The notes beneath the pieces were generated by a model that was not told the origin of the DNA, made no database searches, and worked only from the letters and a program-made list of their open reading frames with translations. From assembly GCF_000497755.1 (NCBI RefSeq), contig NZ_AYOD01000008.1, forward strand, positions 124,001 to 188,000: a stretch of 64,000 nucleotides of DNA. The letters are read 5' to 3'. Shown piece by piece: positions 26,988 to 35,094 of this stretch. The position numbers and the translations under genes were made by a program. Position 1 is the stretch's first letter, and every line of letters starts with the position of its first letter. The DNA comes from Aliihoeflea sp. 2WW (lineage in GTDB: Bacteria; Pseudomonadota; Alphaproteobacteria; Rhizobiales; Rhizobiaceae).

Positions 26988-28957
26988 TCGGCGGCCTCCC
27001 GCACGGGCTGGGCGGCGCCGAAGACGGGCGCGTCGACGATCTTCACATTGGCGCTGATCCTGCCCTTGCGACCGTCCTCGTAAGTCACTTCGGTCTCCAC
27101 GAATTTCTGCGTCGACCCGTCGTAAAGCGCCTCGATCAGCGGTGCGTAGCGTTCGGCAACGAAAGAACGGCGCACCTTCTGTGTGCGCGTCAGTTCGCCA
27201 TCGTCGGCGTCCAGCTCCTTGTGCAGGATCAGGAAGCGACGGATTTGCGCGGCGGCCATCATCGGCTCGGCCGAAAGCCGCCGGTTCGTCTCCTCGACGT
27301 TCTGCGCGATCATCTCGTAGACGAGCGGGTGGCCGGCGAGTTCCTGATAGGACGCATAGGCGATGTTGTTGCGCTCGGCCCAGTTGCCGACCGCCTGGAG
27401 ATCGATATTGACGAAGGCCGTCGCGAACTCGCGCCCGTCGCCATAGGCGACCGCTTCCTTGATGTTGGGGAAGAACTTCAACATGTTCTCGAGATATTTC
27501 GGCGCGAACAGCGCGCCGCTCGACAGTTTGCCGACGTCCTTCGCGCGGTCGATGATCTTGAGCTGGCCGTCCGTGTCGAAGAAGCCCGCATCGCCGGTCT
27601 TCACATAGCCGTCCGGCGTCATCGTCTCTGCGGTCTTCTCGTCTTCCAGATAATAGCCGGAGAACATACCGGGCGAGCGGAACTGCACTTCACCATCCTC
27701 GGAAATTCGGATGTCGACATTGGGTGCGGGCGGGCCGACAGTATCCGAGCGAACTTCGCCATCCTTCTGGCACGTCACGTAGAGAAACGCTTCGGTCTGG
27801 CCGTAGAGCTGCTTCAGGTTGACGCCGAGCGCGCGGAAGAAGGAGAAGAGGTCAGAGCCGATCGCCTCGCCCGCCGTGTAGGCGACGCGGATATGCGACA
27901 GGCCGAGCACGTTCTTGAGCGGTCCATAGACGAGGATTTCGCCGATCGCGTAGGAGGCACGCGCGGATGCCGGAACGCTGCGGCCCTCCAGGATCGCCTC
28001 GCCATATTTGCGCGCGACCTCGATATAGTGGCGGTAGATGCGCTGCTTGAGCTTGCCGGCGTCTTCCATTCGGATAGTGATCGACGTCAAAAGCCCTTCG
28101 AAGACGCGCGGCGGGGCGAAGTAGAAGGTCGGCGCCAGCTCGCGCAGATCCTGCGCGACCGTCTGGCTGCTTTCCGGGCACGCCATGCAGAAGCCGGCGA
28201 CATAACCTTGCGCATAGTTCAGATAGTGATCGCCGACCCAGGCGAGCGGCAGATAGGCGAGGACGCTGTCCTTTTCGGTCAGCCGGTCGAAGGCGACCGT
28301 GTCCTGCGCCGCCTTGACCGCGCTCTTTGCCTTCAGCATCACGCCCTTGGAGCGCCCGGTCGTGCCGGACGTATAGAGCATGATCGAGACGTCCTCGCCG
28401 GAGGCACTGCGGATCGCCTCTTCCCAGCGCGCCGCGACCTGCCCATCGACCGACTGCGCCCGCCGGCCCATCTCCTGGACGTCCTCGAAATCATGAAGGG
28501 CGCGCTTGTCGTAGTCGGTCAGGCCGCGCGGTTCGTCATAGATGACGGCCTGAAGCGAGGTCAGCCGGTCCGCGAAGCTGTTGAGCTTGTCGACCTGTTC
28601 CTGGTCCTGCACGACCGCGAAGCGCACATCGGCGTGCGACAAGACATAGGACAATTCGTCGGCGACGGCATCGGCATAGACCGGCACTGGCACGCCGCCC
28701 AGCGACTGCACGGCACAAACCGCCCAATAGAGCTTCGGCCGGTTGGCGCCGATGATGGCGACGCGGTCGCCGTGCCGGACGCCGAGCGTGGCGAGGCCGG
28801 TCGCGAAATCGCGAATAGCGTCGCGTTGCTGGCTCCATGTCCAGCTTTGCCAGATGCCGCGATCCTTGTGGCGCATGGCCGGACGCGTCCCGAACATCTC
28901 CGCATTGCGCAGAAGATATTTCGGAAACGTATCGGGCAAGGTTTGAGCCTCAGCCAA
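26984..28957 (-). CDS. Long-chain acyl-CoA synthetase-like AMP-binding enzyme, TTG start
   Basis: An adenylate-forming ligase of 657 aa. The P-loop MLYTSGTTGRSKGVMLKAKS (near residue 205), the adenine motif LKQLYGQTEAF and the hinge region GYVKTGDAGFFDTDG, then IIDRAKD, are intact. The start was fixed at TTG 28955-28957 because a perfect AAGGAGG lies seven bases upstream and the family's N-terminus (DTFPKYLLRNAEMFG) follows; the frame upstream is open but has no family match. It is the first gene of the cluster and should activate the acid brought in by the Liv transporter. Chain-length or aromatic preference cannot be read from sequence. Confidence 0.92.
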   Translation of the reverse strand: MAEAQTLPDTFPKYLLRNAEMFGTRPAMRHKDRGIWQSWTWSQQRDAIRDFATGLATLGVRHGDRVAIIGANRPKLYWAVCAVQSLGGVPVPVYADAVADELSYVLSHADVRFAVVQDQEQVDKLNSFADRLTSLQAVIYDEPRGLTDYDKRALHDFEDVQEMGRRAQSVDGQVAARWEEAIRSASGEDVSIMLYTSGTTGRSKGVMLKAKSAVKAAQDTVAFDRLTEKDSVLAYLPLAWVGDHYLNYAQGYVAGFCMACPESSQTVAQDLRELAPTFYFAPPRVFEGLLTSITIRMEDAGKLKQRIYRHYIEVARKYGEAILEGRSVPASARASYAIGEILVYGPLKNVLGLSHIRVAYTAGEAIGSDLFSFFRALGVNLKQLYGQTEAFLYVTCQKDGEVRSDTVGPPAPNVDIRISEDGEVQFRSPGMFSGYYLEDEKTAETMTPDGYVKTGDAGFFDTDGQLKIIDRAKDVGKLSSGALFAPKYLENMLKFFPNIKEAVAYGDGREFATAFVNIDLQAVGNWAERNNIAYASYQELAGHPLVYEMIAQNVEETNRRLSAEPMMAAAQIRRFLILHKELDADDGELTRTQKVRRSFVAERYAPLIEALYDGSTQKFVETEVTYEDGRKGRISANVKIVDAPVFGAAQPVREAAE

Positions 28958-29161
28958 TCTCGTTCCTCCTTGGACGACGTTGCGCCCGTTCCTCCCGGGG
29001 TATGCCCCCTGTTCTTGACGAGGAAAGTTCCACGAATCGAAGACGCGTTCAACTTGCGCCTTGACAGACAGATCGACTGATTGTCTCTTTAATCGGCAGC
29101 GCGTGTGACCCACCAACGAATTTCGGGTGGAAGTCTAGGATGCCCCTGCCAATATCTCTTC

Positions 29162-29836
29162 TCAAGCGCCGTAGCTGGCGAGCCTGTCCACCGCCAGCGG
29201 GCGAATGAGCCCGGGCTCGAGCGCGATCAATCCCTCATCGGCCAGTTCCTTCAGGCAGCGGTTGGCGACCTGCCGCGATATTCCGGCGAGGTGACCGACT
29301 TCTTCCTGCGTGATCTCGATGACGCCGCGCACCTGGGGGCAAAGAACGGGATTGCAGATCCACGACAGATTGCGCGCGACGCGCGCCTTGGCGTCGAAGG
29401 AGCGGTCGTGCTCGGTGACCGCGATGAACTGGCCGAGCCGCTCGTTGAGCTGGCGCACGAGGAACCGGTTGAAGCCGACGCTGTTCTCGCAAAGCCAAGA
29501 AAAGGTCGCTCGGTTCATCAGGAGGAGGTGCGTATCGCGCAACGCAACGAGGTCGTATTTGCGCTCCTCGTTCTTGAGCATCGAGCCTTCCCCGAGCCAG
29601 CCCCCTGCCCCGATGCCCGCAAACGTCAGCGCCTTGCCGCTGAGCGCGACCGCACTCATCTTGACGAGACCGGTGACCACTCCCGTCCAAGCATCGAGCC
29701 GGTCGCCGCGATGGCAGATGTAGCTGTCCTTGACGTAATGGCGCTCGCTGATGCCCCGGGCCGCGCGCTCGATCACATCGTCGGTCAGTTCTTCCGCCCA
29801 GATCGCGGATCGCACGAGATCTATCTTGCTGGTCAT
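29162..29836 (-). CDS. Crp/Fnr-family transcription regulator
   Basis: A 224-residue regulator. Residues about 20-130 form a cyclic-nucleotide-binding-like barrel (VKDSYICHRGDRLDAWTGVV, then GGWLGEGSML). The C-terminal winged helix contains the recognition segment TQEEVGHLAGISRQVANRCL. No N-terminal four-Cys cluster of the Fnr type is present, so it is not an oxygen sensor of that class. The start at 29836 was chosen for GAGGATCGG directly upstream; a longer frame begins at 29875. It lies 200 bases upstream of the acyl-CoA ligase on the same strand and may control that cluster (inference). Confidence 0.9.
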   Translation of the reverse strand: MTSKIDLVRSAIWAEELTDDVIERAARGISERHYVKDSYICHRGDRLDAWTGVVTGLVKMSAVALSGKALTFAGIGAGGWLGEGSMLKNEERKYDLVALRDTHLLLMNRATFSWLCENSVGFNRFLVRQLNERLGQFIAVTEHDRSFDAKARVARNLSWICNPVLCPQVRGVIEITQEEVGHLAGISRQVANRCLKELADEGLIALEPGLIRPLAVDRLASYGA

Positions 29837-29948
29837 CCGATCCTCAGATTGTGCCCGGTCGAGACCTTCGTCCATGACCGGTCAAAGTCAAGCGATAGCC
29901 ATCGCACAACGACGTCAGGAGTTGCGCGCATGTGATCGCCGGGTGGTC

Positions 29949-31748
29949 CTAGGGATGTTCGGCGATGACGGCCAGGAAAGCGGGCCCATACCGATCGAGC
30001 TTCGTTTCGCCGACACCGGGCACGTCCGCCATCTCGACGCGCGAGCCGGGCCGGGCTGCAGCGAGTTCGATCAGCGTCTTGTCGTGGAAGATCACGTAGG
30101 GCGGCACGTTCTGAAGGCGCGCGATTTCCGTGCGCTTCTGGCGCAGCGCCTGGAACAGGGAACGATCCGCGTCGCTGATCGCGAGTTGTGCCGTGCTCCG
30201 CTCGACCTTCTGGCGGCGCGCGCGGGGCGCTGCCGGCACGCGCAGCATCAATTGCGGCTTGTCGCGCAGAAAATCACGCCCTGCCGTTGCGATCGACAGG
30301 CCGCCATGGCCAGCAAGATCGACGTCGATCAGGCGAAGCGCGATCAACTGGCGCAGGATCGCACGCCAGATGCGATTGTCGTGCTCGGTTCCGATGCCGA
30401 ACGTCGAAATTCGGTCATGGCCGAACTGGGCGATCCGCTCGTTTTCGACCCCCAGCAGTACATCGACAATGTAGGCTTGCCCGAAGCGCTCGCCGGTCCG
30501 GTAGATGCAGGACAGTGCCTTTTGTGCAGCGATCGTGCCATCGAAGCGCTCCGGCGGCCTGTCGCAGGTGTCGCAATTGCCGCACGGGTCGCAATCGTCG
30601 CCGAAATAGGACAGCAATGCCTGCCGGCGGCAATTCGCCGTTTCCGCCAGGCCCAACAGCGAATCGAGTTTCTGGCGCTCCATGCGCCGGCGCTGGTCCG
30701 GCGCATCCGATTCCTCGATGAAGCGGCTGCGCAGCGCGATATCCTCGGAGCCATAAAGCATCAGTGTGTCGGACGGCAGTCCGTCGCGCCCGGCCCGGCC
30801 CGTCTCCTGATAATACGCCTCGATGCTTCCCGGCAGGTCGATATGAGCGACGAAGCGCACGTCCGGCTTGTCGATACCCATGCCGAAGGCGACGGTGGCG
30901 ACCATGATGACCGCTTCGCCATGCTGAAAGCGCGTCTGGTTGGCCTCCCGCGAGGCCTTGTCCATGCCGGCATGATAAGCGAGCGCGTCATAGCCCTGGT
31001 CGCGCAGCCAGGCGGCGGTCTCCTCCGTCTTCCGCTTCGACAGGCAGTAGACGATGCCGCTCTCGCCTTCATGACGCTTGAGGAAGTCCTTCAATTGCGC
31101 GCGGGGATTGTCCTTTTCCTCGATCGCATATCGAATGTTGGGACGGTCAAAACCCGCGGTGAAGGCGTCATCGCGCCCGATGTCGAGATGCGACAGGATT
31201 TCCGCACGCGTCGGCTCGTCCGCCGTCGCCGTCAGCGCCATGCGCGGCGTATCCGGAAACTGGCGCACCAGTGCGTCGAGTTGGCGATAGGACGGCCGGA
31301 AGTCGTGCCCCCACTGCGACAGGCAATGCGCCTCGTCGATGGCGATCAGCGACAGTTTCACACGGCCGAGCCGCTCCAGCACCTCCGGGCGCAGAAGAGT
31401 CTCCGGCGCCACATAGAGAAGGTCCAGTTCGCCTTCGTGGATGGCGTGCCACAGCGCGCGTCGATCGTCGGCCGGCAGATCCGAATTCAGCGCCGCGCCG
31501 CGCACCCCCGCCTGACGCAAGGCCGACACCTGATCCGCCATCAATGCCAGCAGCGGCGAGACGATGAGCCCCATGCCGGGCCGGACAATGGCGGGAATCT
31601 GATAGCAAAGCGATTTTCCACCGCCCGTCGGCATCAGAACGAAGGCGTTGTTGCCGCCGACGACATGCTCGACGATCCGCGCCTGCGGCCCACGGAACGC
31701 ATCATAGCCATAGACGGTCTTGAGAATTTCGAGAGCGGTGGCGGTCAT
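29949..31748 (-). CDS. recQ: ATP-dependent DNA helicase RecQ
   Basis: A 599-residue 3'-5' DNA helicase for recombination and repair. Motif I PTGGGKSLCYQIP, motif II IDEAHCLSQWGHDF with the aromatic loop, motif III ALTATADEPT and motif VI YYQETGRAGRDG are present. They are followed by the RecQ zinc-binding cluster (NCRR, then DDCDPCGNCDTC), a winged helix and a C-terminal HRDC domain (about 525-599). Complete and of normal length. It lies upstream of the Crp-family gene on the same strand, with 112 bases between, and divergent from the BigR operon. Confidence 0.97.
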   Translation of the reverse strand: MTATALEILKTVYGYDAFRGPQARIVEHVVGGNNAFVLMPTGGGKSLCYQIPAIVRPGMGLIVSPLLALMADQVSALRQAGVRGAALNSDLPADDRRALWHAIHEGELDLLYVAPETLLRPEVLERLGRVKLSLIAIDEAHCLSQWGHDFRPSYRQLDALVRQFPDTPRMALTATADEPTRAEILSHLDIGRDDAFTAGFDRPNIRYAIEEKDNPRAQLKDFLKRHEGESGIVYCLSKRKTEETAAWLRDQGYDALAYHAGMDKASREANQTRFQHGEAVIMVATVAFGMGIDKPDVRFVAHIDLPGSIEAYYQETGRAGRDGLPSDTLMLYGSEDIALRSRFIEESDAPDQRRRMERQKLDSLLGLAETANCRRQALLSYFGDDCDPCGNCDTCDRPPERFDGTIAAQKALSCIYRTGERFGQAYIVDVLLGVENERIAQFGHDRISTFGIGTEHDNRIWRAILRQLIALRLIDVDLAGHGGLSIATAGRDFLRDKPQLMLRVPAAPRARRQKVERSTAQLAISDADRSLFQALRQKRTEIARLQNVPPYVIFHDKTLIELAAARPGSRVEMADVPGVGETKLDRYGPAFLAVIAEHP

Positions 31749-31829
31749 CGGCCTCAGCTACAGAATCAGGAAAGCGTCCCTCATAGCATGCCGGGAGGAC
31801 GGCTTCGGAAGCGAGACTCTATCATTGCG

Positions 31830-31880
31830 ATTTTTTGCAATCGTTTTATATATTTTTTATCGAGCGGACGGCTCGGCCGC
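31830..31880 (+). promoter_or_regulatory. AT-rich promoter/operator region of the BigR operon
   Basis: The 148-base gap between recQ and blh contains an unusually AT-rich block in this GC-rich DNA, with ATTGC...GCAAT arms (8 bases apart) and the run TTTTATATATTTTTTAT ending about 30 bases before the blh start. BigR is known to cover an AT-rich imperfect repeat overlapping its promoter. The exact bases contacted are not deducible. Confidence 0.5.
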
Positions 31881-31896
31881 TTACCGGGAGTGACGC

Positions 31897-33187
31897 ATGA
31901 AACAGGTTTCCGACAAGCTCTACATCGCCCCTCAGATCACCGCCGCCGACATCCATGCCGCCAAGGCGCAGGGGATCGTCGCCATCGTCAACAATCGGCC
32001 GGATGGCGAGGAGGCGAGCCAGCCGAGCTCGTCGGAGAACCACAGCGTCGCAGCGACGGTGGGGCTCGGCTACACGCACATTCCCGTCGTTCCCGGCCAG
32101 ATCACCAGGGGTCAGGTGGCGGATTTCCAGGCGGCGCTTGAAAACGCGGACGGTCCCGTTCTCGCTCACTGCAAGACCGGCACACGCTCGGCAACGCTTC
32201 ACGCGATCGGCGAGGTGCTCGACGGCCGCATGGCGAAGAGCGAGGTCGTGCCGCTCGGCGCGCGTCTTGGGATCGACCTTTCGGGCGCAGTCAAATGGCT
32301 CGACGCCAACGAAGCCAATCTCACCAGTGCCAAGCCTGACGTTAAGGCGTTTTTCGACAAGCGAACTTTTTCGGTCCAGTACGTCGTCTCCGATCCCGCC
32401 ACGAACAGATGCGCGATCATCGACCCGGTGCTCGATTTCGACGAGAAGTCCGGTGCGACGGCGACGATCAATGCCGACCGCATTCTCGACTACATCAGAT
32501 CGAACGGGCTCGAGGTCGAGTGGATTCTCGACACGCATCCCCACGCCGATCATTTTTCCGCCGCCCAGTACCTGAAGGAAAAGACCGGCGCACCAACGGC
32601 GATCGGCGAGAAGGTGGTCGAGGTGCAGAAGCTGTGGAAGCGCTTCTATCACTGGCCCGATTTTCCCGCCGACGGTTCGCAGTGGGACAAGCTTTTTGCC
32701 GAAGGCGAAACGTTCAAGCTCGGCAAGATCGACGCCAAGGTGCTGTTCTCGCCCGGCCACACGCTGGCCTCGATCACCTACGTTCGTCCACGACACGCTT
32801 TTCATGCCGGATTCGGGCACGGCCCGCTGCGATTTTCCCGGCGGCAGCGCGTCGCGCCTTTGGGATTCGATCCAGCAGATTCTTGCCCTGCCCGACGAGA
32901 CCCGCATCTTCGTCGGTCATGACTATCAGCCGGACGGGCGCGAGCCGCGGTGGGAATCGACCGTCGCCGAACAGAAGGCGGCGAACACGCACATTTCCAC
33001 GTGTCGTACGAAAGACGAGTTCGTCGCGGTCCGCGAAGCTCGCGACGCGACGCTGCCCATGCCCAAGCTGATCCTGCACGCGCTGCAGGTGAACGTGAAT
33101 GGCGGCCGCCTGCCGGCGCCGGAAGCCAACGGGAAGCGCTATCTCAAATTCCCGCTCGACGCGCTGAAGGGTGCGGCATGGGACTGA
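31897..33187 (+). pseudogene. blh: Blh: DUF442 phosphatase-like domain plus ETHE1-like persulfide dioxygenase, frameshifted
   Basis: Product of BigR operons: an N-terminal DUF442 domain (HCKTGTRSA near residue 90) joined to a metallo-beta-lactamase-fold sulfur dioxygenase that detoxifies persulfide. Metal ligands are present (THPHADHFSAA, FSPGHT, then PDSGTARCDFPGG and VGHDYQ). The reading frame breaks at about 32785: after LASITYV the following family sequence (VHDTLFMPDSG) continues in the next frame, as if one extra base (the C of GTTCGTCC) had been inserted. If that base is removed, a 429-codon gene with normal ends results. Either a recent inactivating mutation or a sequencing error; the second half shows no decay. 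First gene of the operon. Confidence 0.85.
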
Positions 33188-33528
33188 CCGTCATGGCTCG
33201 CGAAATGTCGCAAGAGACAGCGGAAATGGTCGAAAATGCCGGCGAGGCGGCGGAGTTTTTGAAGAAGCTCGCCCATCCCTCGCGGCTGATGATCGTCTGC
33301 GCGCTCGTCGATGGCGAACGCGCGGTGCGCGACCTCGAAGATACGCTCGGTATCCGCCAGCCGGGCCTGTCGCAGCAGATTGCCGAGTTGCGCGAAGCCG
33401 GCTTCATCGTCGGCCGCAAGGAATCCAAGCACATGTACTACCGGCTCGAAGATGGCCGCGTGTCCGAGTTCATTTCGATGATGCACGCCATGTTCTGCGC
33501 AACGCCGGCCAAAGGATCGAACCCATGA
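33178..33528 (+). CDS. bigR: BigR-like ArsR-family persulfide-sensing repressor
   Basis: A 116-residue winged-helix repressor. The recognition helix region is IRQPGLSQQIAELREAGFIV, with RKESKHMYYRL for the wing. Two cysteines, Cys41 (LMIVCALVDG) and Cys107 (MHAMFCATP), are 66 residues apart, the same spacing as Cys42/Cys108 of BigR and SqrR, which form a di- or tetrasulfide bridge on exposure to sulfide and release DNA. The start at 33178 overlaps the blh stop (ATGGGACTGA); a second ATG at 33193 is possible. It overlaps the next gene by four bases. It should repress this operon from an AT-rich site upstream of blh. Confidence 0.92.
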   Translation: MGLTVMAREMSQETAEMVENAGEAAEFLKKLAHPSRLMIVCALVDGERAVRDLEDTLGIRQPGLSQQIAELREAGFIVGRKESKHMYYRLEDGRVSEFISMMHAMFCATPAKGSNP

Positions 33529-33953
33529 CCGAATTCACGCCCCTCGCCTCGCTTGTCGGCGGCATGATGATCGGCCTTTCGGCCGTACTCCTTATGCTGT
33601 GGGAGGGTCGCATCGCCGGCATTTCTGGGATCGCCGGACGGTTGCTGCCGCCTTACCGCGACGGCGCGTTCCCGTCGCGCTTCGGCTTCGTCATCGGGCT
33701 CGTCGCCGCACCGCTCGTCATGGTTGCGCTCGGCGGCATCGAGATCAGCCAGACGGTGTCGTCCAACATTGCGCTGATGATCGCGGCCGGCCTCCTCGTT
33801 GGCTTCGGTTCCGTATGGGGCAATGGCTGTACATCGGGCCATGGCGTTTGCGGCCTGTCGCGGCTGTCGACCCGCTCCTTCGTCGCCACCTGCATCTTCA
33901 TGGCGACGGCCTTCATCACCGTCTTCCTCGTGCGCCACGTCACCGGAGCCTGA
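33525..33953 (+). CDS. YeeE/YedE-family sulfur-compound transporter half (PmpA-like)
   Basis: A 142-residue membrane protein with four hydrophobic segments. The family motif GFGSVWGNGCTSGHGVCGLS carries the two conserved Cys that shuttle thiosulfate-type sulfur in YeeE. It overlaps bigR by four bases (ATGA) and is followed after four bases by a second half-sized homologue. In BigR operons these two small proteins form a split YeeE-like transporter. Intact here. Confidence 0.9.
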   Translation: MTEFTPLASLVGGMMIGLSAVLLMLWEGRIAGISGIAGRLLPPYRDGAFPSRFGFVIGLVAAPLVMVALGGIEISQTVSSNIALMIAAGLLVGFGSVWGNGCTSGHGVCGLSRLSTRSFVATCIFMATAFITVFLVRHVTGA

Positions 33954-33957
33954 TCGA

Positions 33958-34375
33958 ATGTCCTTCCTCGTCAACCTTGCGCTCGGCCTCCTGTTCGGCG
34001 CCGGCCTCGTCGTCTCAGGCATGTCGGACCCGGCGAAGGTCTTGAACTTCCTCGACCTGTTCGGAACCTGGGACCCATCGCTTGCCTTCGTCATGGGCGG
34101 TGCGGTGCTGGTGACCTTCGTCGGCTATCGTCTGGTGCTGGCGCGCGCCGAGCCCATCGTCGGCGATCGATTCCACCTGCCGACGCGCAGCGATCATCGC
34201 CGGTCCCGCCATCTTTGGCATCGGTTGGGGGCTCGGCGGGTTTTGCCCCGGCCCGGCACTGACCGCGCTCGGCCTCGGAGCCACCGGCACCCTCGCCTTC
34301 ATCCCCGCCATGCTCCTAGGCATGTGGGCCGCAAGGCTGCTCGCGGAGGGAACCGCCGCACCACGCGCCGCCTGA
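33958..34375 (+). pseudogene. Second YeeE/YedE-family half (DUF6691/PmpB-like), frameshifted
   Basis: The gene starts at ATG 33958 (MSFLVNLALGLLFGAGLVVS) and reads well to about residue 78 (FHLPTRS). From about 34189 the family sequence continues one frame over: AIIAGPAIFGIGWGLGGFCP with the conserved Cys, then ALTALGLGATGTLAFIPAML, stop at 34373-34375. The local string GCGCAGCGATC looks like GCGCAGCGCGATC with two bases missing. Repaired length would be about 139 codons. It is the second broken gene of this four-gene operon. Remaining in the first frame gives a long unrelated tail with no family resemblance. Confidence 0.82.
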
Positions 34376-34525
34376 CGCGGTCGACAATCGCCGGATCGCG
34401 ACTTCGATTCCAAGTCGCCCGGCTTTGTGAAAGTTACAGGGGACAAGGCCAACCGACGTCTTGTTCGAATCGAACCATCGTGGATGATTTGACCTATCGT
34501 CAGCATAGGAAGCGGGAGTGGTCAG

Positions 34526-34777
34526 ATGGAAGACGCAAGCGTAGGCTGGATCGCGGCAATCATCATCGGCGGTCTTGCCGGCTGGATCGCCTCGAACTTC
34601 ATGAAGAGCAATACCGGCATCTTCGCAAACATCATTCTCGGCATCATCGGCGCAGCAATCGCCAGCTTTCTTTTCGGCTTTCTCGGCGTCTCTTTCGGCG
34701 GCTGGCTCGGCTATCTCATCGCCGGGTTCATCGGCGCCTGCATCCTGATCTGGCTCGGTCGAGCAGTCAGGCGCTAG
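34526..34777 (+). CDS. GlsB/YeaQ/YmgE family small membrane protein
   Basis: An 83-residue protein with three hydrophobic helices and many Gly residues (AAIIIGGLAGWIASNFMKS, then ANIILGIIGAAIASFLFGFL). This transglycosylase-associated family is common in bacteria and often stress-induced; no enzymatic activity is established for the short form. The start ATG follows GGAAGCGGGAG. It stands alone between the BigR operon and tRNA-Gln, with 150 bases of its own leader. Confidence 0.88.
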   Translation: MEDASVGWIAAIIIGGLAGWIASNFMKSNTGIFANIILGIIGAAIASFLFGFLGVSFGGWLGYLIAGFIGACILIWLGRAVRR

Positions 34778-34883
34778 CGGCCGGGGCCGACATCACGGAA
34801 AATGCGAGCGGCACAAGAGACAGGTGTCAACGGCTCATGCCGGCGCAGTCGGAAAAACTTGCCGATTCCAGGGATTTAGAGAT

Positions 34884-34957
34884 TGGCTGGGGAACCTGGA
34901 TTCGAACCAGGACTAACGGAGTCAGAGTCCGTGGGTCTACCGTTAACCTATTCCCCA
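34884..34957 (-). tRNA. tRNA-Gln (anticodon CUG)
   Basis: On the minus strand a 74-base cloverleaf is read. The acceptor stem is TGGGGAA with TTCCCCA, followed by discriminator G and encoded CCA. The D arm contains GGTTAACGG, and the anticodon arm is ACGGA-CTCTGAC-TCCGT with CUG at the centre of the loop. The T arm is CCTGG-TTCGAAT-CCAGG. It decodes CAG. No other tRNA is nearby. Confidence 0.97.
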
Positions 34958-35094
34958 AGACCGACGCGCTTGCAGCGCGCTGATGTGGGCGCGTTTTATC
35001 CGGGCGGGCGGAATAGTCAACCCCCAATGCGGCAAGTTGATGGGCGGCGGCGAAATGTGTGCTGCCTTGTCCACCGCCGCGGGTAGGACCAAGG

